From Cryptomeria japonica (taxonomy: Eukaryota > Streptophyta > Pinopsida > Cupressales > Cupressaceae), in NCBI RefSeq assembly GCF_030272615.1, contig NC_081410.1, positions 505,164,942-505,228,941 on the forward strand: a DNA stretch of 64,000 nucleotides, given 5' to 3'. The notes under the pieces were generated by a model. The model made no database searches. It was not told where the DNA came from and saw only the letters and a list, made by a program, of their open reading frames with translations. Both the position numbers and the translations under genes were made by a program. Positions 59,610 through 64,000 of the stretch are shown here, one piece after another (within the stretch, counting starts at the first letter, position 1; each line of letters starts with the position of its first letter).

Positions 59610-62600
59610 TCACATAGGTAATAAACAATCGCCAACATCATCGTCGTCGTCGTCGTCATCGTCGTCATCATCATCATCAACGTCTTCGCCATCATCATCA
59701 CCATCATCACCATCACCATCACCATCACCACCATCACCATCACCATCACCATCACCATCACTGTCACCGTCATCATCATCATCTTCATCTTCTTCTTCTT
59801 CTTGTTCTTCTTCATCGTCATTAAGAAACTGTCGATCGTGATCATCATCCACTTCATCTTCTACTTCTTTGGTATCTTCTTCTTCCATCACATTATACTT
59901 TATCAGCCTTCCTCTTGGATCATGTCTAACAACAAATGACCAACCCGGTTTATGTGGAACCTCTGAGTAAAATACTTGCTCACGTTGGCTTCGAATAACA
60001 TAGGGCTCATCCCCAACTGGTTCAAATGACCTTGTATTTAGCATTATAAAACCATTATCATGTTCAATAACAGTTCTATCAAGATCATTTTTATTCAATT
60101 GTAGCCTATACCATTTGACGACGAACAAAACTAATTTGAAGGAATTAAAGTCACACTCAAGTATATCATCCAAAATGCCATAGTATCGATTTTGAGAATG
60201 TTGAGGATGAATGTCATTTCTCGATGAAATATTTGTCACCTCAAAGATTGCAGTGATGCCAGAATCACAAGTTTTCTTCGTGTTATCCAACTTTTTTATG
60301 CGAAATTTATGACCATTGCAGCACATAGCGTTGTGGTGTTTGACCTGCGATATGTCAAACATGTAAAATTTATTGCATTGTGAGTTGATAAACATATGGG
60401 TGATTAATAAATTTATACGTACCTGTTTATCTCTTAAACCATATGCTAAATCAATTTCCCTTTGCGTAACATTGGAATCTCCATTACGATGTGCTTCTTT
60501 AACCAATGAAGTCACACCTTCCCATGTTAACGTGCGTCCAGAATGTTGACAACGTTCAATCCATACCGTCATCCAATCAAGATTGTTTGCGATATACAAA
60601 TGTAGTGCATCCCACTCTCGACCAACTGTACAAAAAATAAATAGACGTCTTACAATCGATTTATTTTGAAGATTAAGAATTAATTAAATACAATAACATC
60701 TTATAATTACCTCTCACTTTCCTCAATCTACCTTTCCCCGTCAAGTACTCCCCTTCAAATTTGTTAATGGTGTTGGGATCCCAAATGCGATCCACGTGGA
60801 TCTTTGCTGCAAACTTAGGAAGATGTTCAGAAATGTACACCATAGTATGGTATACCATATATCCCTCCACCATAGAACCCTCGGGATGTGCTCTTTGTCG
60901 AACCAAATCCTTCAAAAATTTCAAGTGCCTCTCAACCATCCACATTGACCTAGTGTGTACAGGTCTACACAATTCAATCTCTTCAACTTGGTGTATGAGG
61001 TACTGTTCTTATGCATTGAAAAAAGCTGGAGGTAGACACTTTTGCATTTCACACATTAAATGAGGATTTTTTCTCTTCCAATATTTTATATCGTCTTTAT
61101 GGATTTCTTTACATGACAACCACCTACAAGGTATTCAAGATGCAAAAAAATATATTACATAACAAGTAAAACAAATCGCAAATATAATATCTATACAACA
61201 AACTAAACAAATATCACTTCTTACCTCATGTATTTTCCAAGATCATATATGACTTGCTTGACATTATTGTCGAAGTCGTCTAGGAGAGATAGAGGTAGAA
61301 CGTACTGCAACAATTATAAAATTATCTTTTCATTTTTTTGTAACATAATGAAAAGTACACGTACGCGCAATACTTAAATACATACTAAAAACACAAGAAC
61401 GTGAATTACCTTAATGAAGGTATGTCAATCATGCGTTTTCATCCCTGACCCAAATTCACTTTTCTTTGATATGAGATTGTTTATGTTCGCAGCAAATCCT
61501 GTGGGAAATCGATTTATTCGTATAACTCCTTTTATAGCATTGCTTTGTTGGTCCGTTAATAACCAAGGAAGCTCACTTATATTAATCTGGTCTCCATGGC
61601 TATTTGATTGAATGACATTTATCATTGCATGATTGGAATCTTGAATGTCACTACATATTTTGACAATTTTTTCTTTGTCATGCCTTCCATCCAATATTTT
61701 CCATACTGTCTCTGTTATATTCTTTCCAATATCCATACTATCAAACAAATGAACAATTTGTAACTGCTCATAGTAGGGCAACCTACTAAATTGTCGGGGA
61801 TAACTTTTTATTCCCTTAAGAAGGTGGTCATTTATGCCTTCACGACCTTCATGATCATCAATCACATCATCAGTAAACAAAACAAAATAGAAAAGATGTT
61901 TTATGACAAACCAATAGATGGAATGGCATTACCTTGACGATTAATTCTATTATATTCCAACTTCCACAGGTGTGGTGTCATTCTTCGTGGCTTTGATATA
62001 TTCTCTTCTTTCCCATTGAAAATATGTTTTTTCAGTATTTTGATACCTATGATTTTTGTGGAGAAAGTGCCTATACTCATCAAACACCTACTTTCCTAAA
62101 CTTTTTGAATGACGAGATTTCATCTTTGGACCACAAATAGGACATGCAAATTTTCCCTTTGTTTGAAGACCTACAAGATAATGTATAATTGGATTAAATA
62201 TGATAATTTTTTGAATTATAATGTTCATGCACAACTTAAACACTATAACATACCACAAAAATGTGTTAGCCCCCGGGCATCGTGTATTGTCCGTAGAAGC
62301 ATCGCATGGAATTGAAATTGTCTTTGTCCTATTGGTCTAGAGACATCATACATAGTGACACCATTCCATAACTCTAGCAACTCGTCGATAAGAGGCTCGA
62401 TATATACATTCATATCTTTAACTTGGTACTTACCTAATCGAATGAACAAAAACATTACATAATTATTATGACCATTTTACTGCAATATTTATAATTAAAT
62501 TTAGACGACTATATTTAAATGATAAAATACCTGGAACAATCATTGTCAACATTATGTGCTCCCTCTTTATTGACATCCATGGAGGAATGTTATTGTTGAT

Positions 62601-63090
62601 AACAAAAACAGGCCACACTGAGTAAACAGATCTCATCTCTCCAAATGGATTGACACCGTCCGCTGCCAATGAAAGCCTGAGATTACGAGGTTCTTCTTTA
62701 AAATGTGGCCACTTTTCCTCTATGTCCATAAATGTTGAACCATCCGCAAGCATTCGAATAATGTCATCTCGACTTTTATTGCGTCCATGGTAATCCATAA
62801 ATTGTGCCAAGCTAATGCACTTGAATAATCGTTGCATATGTGGAATAATGGGAATATAGCGAAGAACTTTGCGAGGAACCCTTTTTGTTATTTGATCTGT
62901 TCGATATCTACTGATATGACATTCAGGGCATTCAGTTCGAAATTCATGTTGTTTGTGATATATAATATGATCATTGGGACAAGCATCTATTGCTTGATAC
63001 TCCATTCCAATATCTTTCATAACGGCAGATAATTCTCGGTATGAGCGAGGTAGAATATTTGATGGTGGTAACAAAAACTCACCTATCAAT
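59610..63090 (-). pseudogene. TNP2-like CACTA transposase (defective)
   Basis: Exons read on the minus strand are 63090-62531, 62433-62254, 62170-61933, about 61880-61431, 61304-61225, 61123-60711, 60625-60423 and 60344-59610. The transposase part shows AIDACPNDHIIYHK, CPECHISRYRTD, RLFKCISLAQFMDYH and LAADGVNPFG, then NVYIEPLIDELLELWNGV and GKFACPICG. The DUF4218-like part has RSMWMVERHLKFLKDLVR and AHPEGSMVEGYM, and the DUF4216-like part has YYGILDDILECDF and LFVVKWYRL. Damage includes a TAG after SKSLGK, a frameshift in the same exon and a TAA near PPAFFNA. The protein would end in a long Asp/Glu tail encoded by a trinucleotide repeat. The first exon(s) are absent. Normal role: cutting at the transposon ends in the nucleus. 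Confidence 0.78.
59632..59818. repeat. Imperfect trinucleotide microsatellite (CAT/CGT/CAC)
   Basis: About 185 bp of CAT, CGT, CAC and CTT triplets on the plus strand read as GAT, GAC and GAA codons on the minus strand, giving the Asp/Glu-rich end of the CACTA gene. Gly codons (GGT) interrupt the middle part. Confidence 0.9.
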
Positions 63091-64000
63091 CTACAACGAA
63101 AAAATATAATTTGTTATTGTAGTCACACAAATCTGTCCAACTTAATTAAATAAATATTCGTTATTTATTTGATTAAAAATCCACTAGCCATTAGTTAATT
63201 AAATTAATATTTAATTAATTTATTCCCAAACATTCTTCTATTAATTAAATAAATTATTCAATTTATTTTAATTAATTCATTAAATCAAATTCAAATCTAG
63301 TAAATAAATAAAATCTATTTATTTAATGAAATCCCCTTTTCCTCTTTTAAATAAATTAAATAAAAATATTTATTTAAATCATTATCCCCACTCCACTTGC
63401 ATTTTCCTACAAATGCAACTTGCACACATTTATTGAAATAAATGAATTTTTATTTTAATAAAATCCTATTTTCCCTCACCCACCAAATCCACTTGCAAAA
63501 ATCTAATCCCCTTCTAGATTCTTCTAACCCCTTCCTAATTAGCCTAATCCATCCCCTAATTATTGTCACATTCCTAAGCAAAATGGAGTCACTTCTCAAA
63601 GACTCCAAAGTCTTTGAAAAGCATTTAATGCTTTGTGTGTTCAACAAATTAACCCCCAAAGTCTTCCAAGACCACTAATGGCTCTTACATGACCATTTAT
63701 GGCTCTTACATAACCATTTATGGTTATTTCAAACTTGTCTCCCCAAACATTTATTGTCTTGACCATATTCATCCATTTCACATTTGCACAAGAGTTTATC
63801 CATTGAATAAAAGCTTTATTCTTTGAATAAAGAGTTTATTCATTCAACCAACCTTGACTTTAACACCCAAGGTCATATCAAGCATTTAATGCTTATTCCC
63901 TCCCCTCTCAACCTATCTCACATTGACACTTGTCATCTTGGGATTGGGTTGAAAGCCATCACATGGATTTGAAATCATTCAATCCTGACCCTTGTTGAGA
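63091..64000. other. AT-rich flank, nothing recognised
   Basis: The expected N-terminal TNP2 exon was not found here. The sequence is rich in ATTTAATTAAATAAAT words to about 63380, then carries ordinary low-complexity text with short ORFs without motifs. TGGCTCTTACATGACCATTTA and a close variant lie side by side near 63680-63720. Confidence 0.4.

Larger units (their letters stand above)
56217..63090 (-). mobile_element. CACTA (En/Spm) DNA transposon, coding region
   Basis: On the minus strand a TNP2-type transposase gene (63090 to 59610) is followed by a second gene with Transposase_24-like sequence (59002 to 56217), the usual two-gene content of plant CACTA elements. Both are split by GT-AG introns and contain stops or shifts, so the copy is defective. 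The N-terminal part of TNP2 is not visible to the left of 64000. The left terminus could be the CACTA-like end at 45366 if retroelements have inserted between. Confidence 0.8.

Noticed and set aside
59600-59857. Met-rich 85-codon minus-strand ORF
   Set aside because: It is the trinucleotide repeat read in the wrong frame.

Overview
This window looks like nuclear DNA of a plant with a large, repeat-rich genome. I think a gymnosperm (conifer type) is most likely, because one conserved gene has a 12.2 kb intron and most of the rest is retrotransposon. That assignment is an inference; no diagnostic marker is present. Only one host gene is recognised.

Layout. Positions 1-11292 hold most of a minus-strand Ty3/gypsy element of the Tat/Ogre type. 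It has Gag, an aspartic protease, an extra RNase H placed before the reverse transcriptase, then RT, RNase H and integrase. Only two stop codons interrupt it. Its 5' end is a 754-bp near-perfect palindrome that sits where the LTR should be, and its long 3' region carries an array of 35-bp hairpin motifs. A complete solo LTR with a 5-bp target duplication (ACACG) lies at 13472-14799. From 17751 to 31807 run eight plus-strand exons of the plastid histidine-biosynthesis enzyme ATP phosphoribosyltransferase (HISN1/HisG). All are phase 0 with canonical splice sites. The first ~150 codons are missing and probably lie left of the window, so the gypsy element and the solo LTR may sit in an upstream intron. 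The 12,190-bp intron contains two decayed gene pieces, one like L-gulonolactone oxidase and one like the PAN domain of a lectin receptor kinase.

Right half (35-64 kb) is accessory DNA. It contains a decayed Ty1/copia element (35.2-36.9 kb); a GC-rich duplicated block and a (GT)67 microsatellite near 40 kb; a second, heavily decayed plus-strand Ty3/gypsy element (41.0-45.4 kb); a candidate CACTA transposon end at 45366; a tandem array of inverted-repeat modules (45.7-47.35 kb); a broken gag/protease element (47.7-50.4 kb) with a candidate LTR at 51134; an unrecognised coiled-coil ORF (52.4-54.5 kb); and a minus-strand CACTA element (56.2-63.1 kb) with TNP2-like and Transposase_24-like genes.

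The most unusual signals are the two separate arrays (1-1905 and 45.7-47.35 kb) in which a short hairpin is conserved while the DNA between copies has diverged, and the palindromic LTR-like block. All identifications come from reading the sequence and recalled family signatures; no database search was run.
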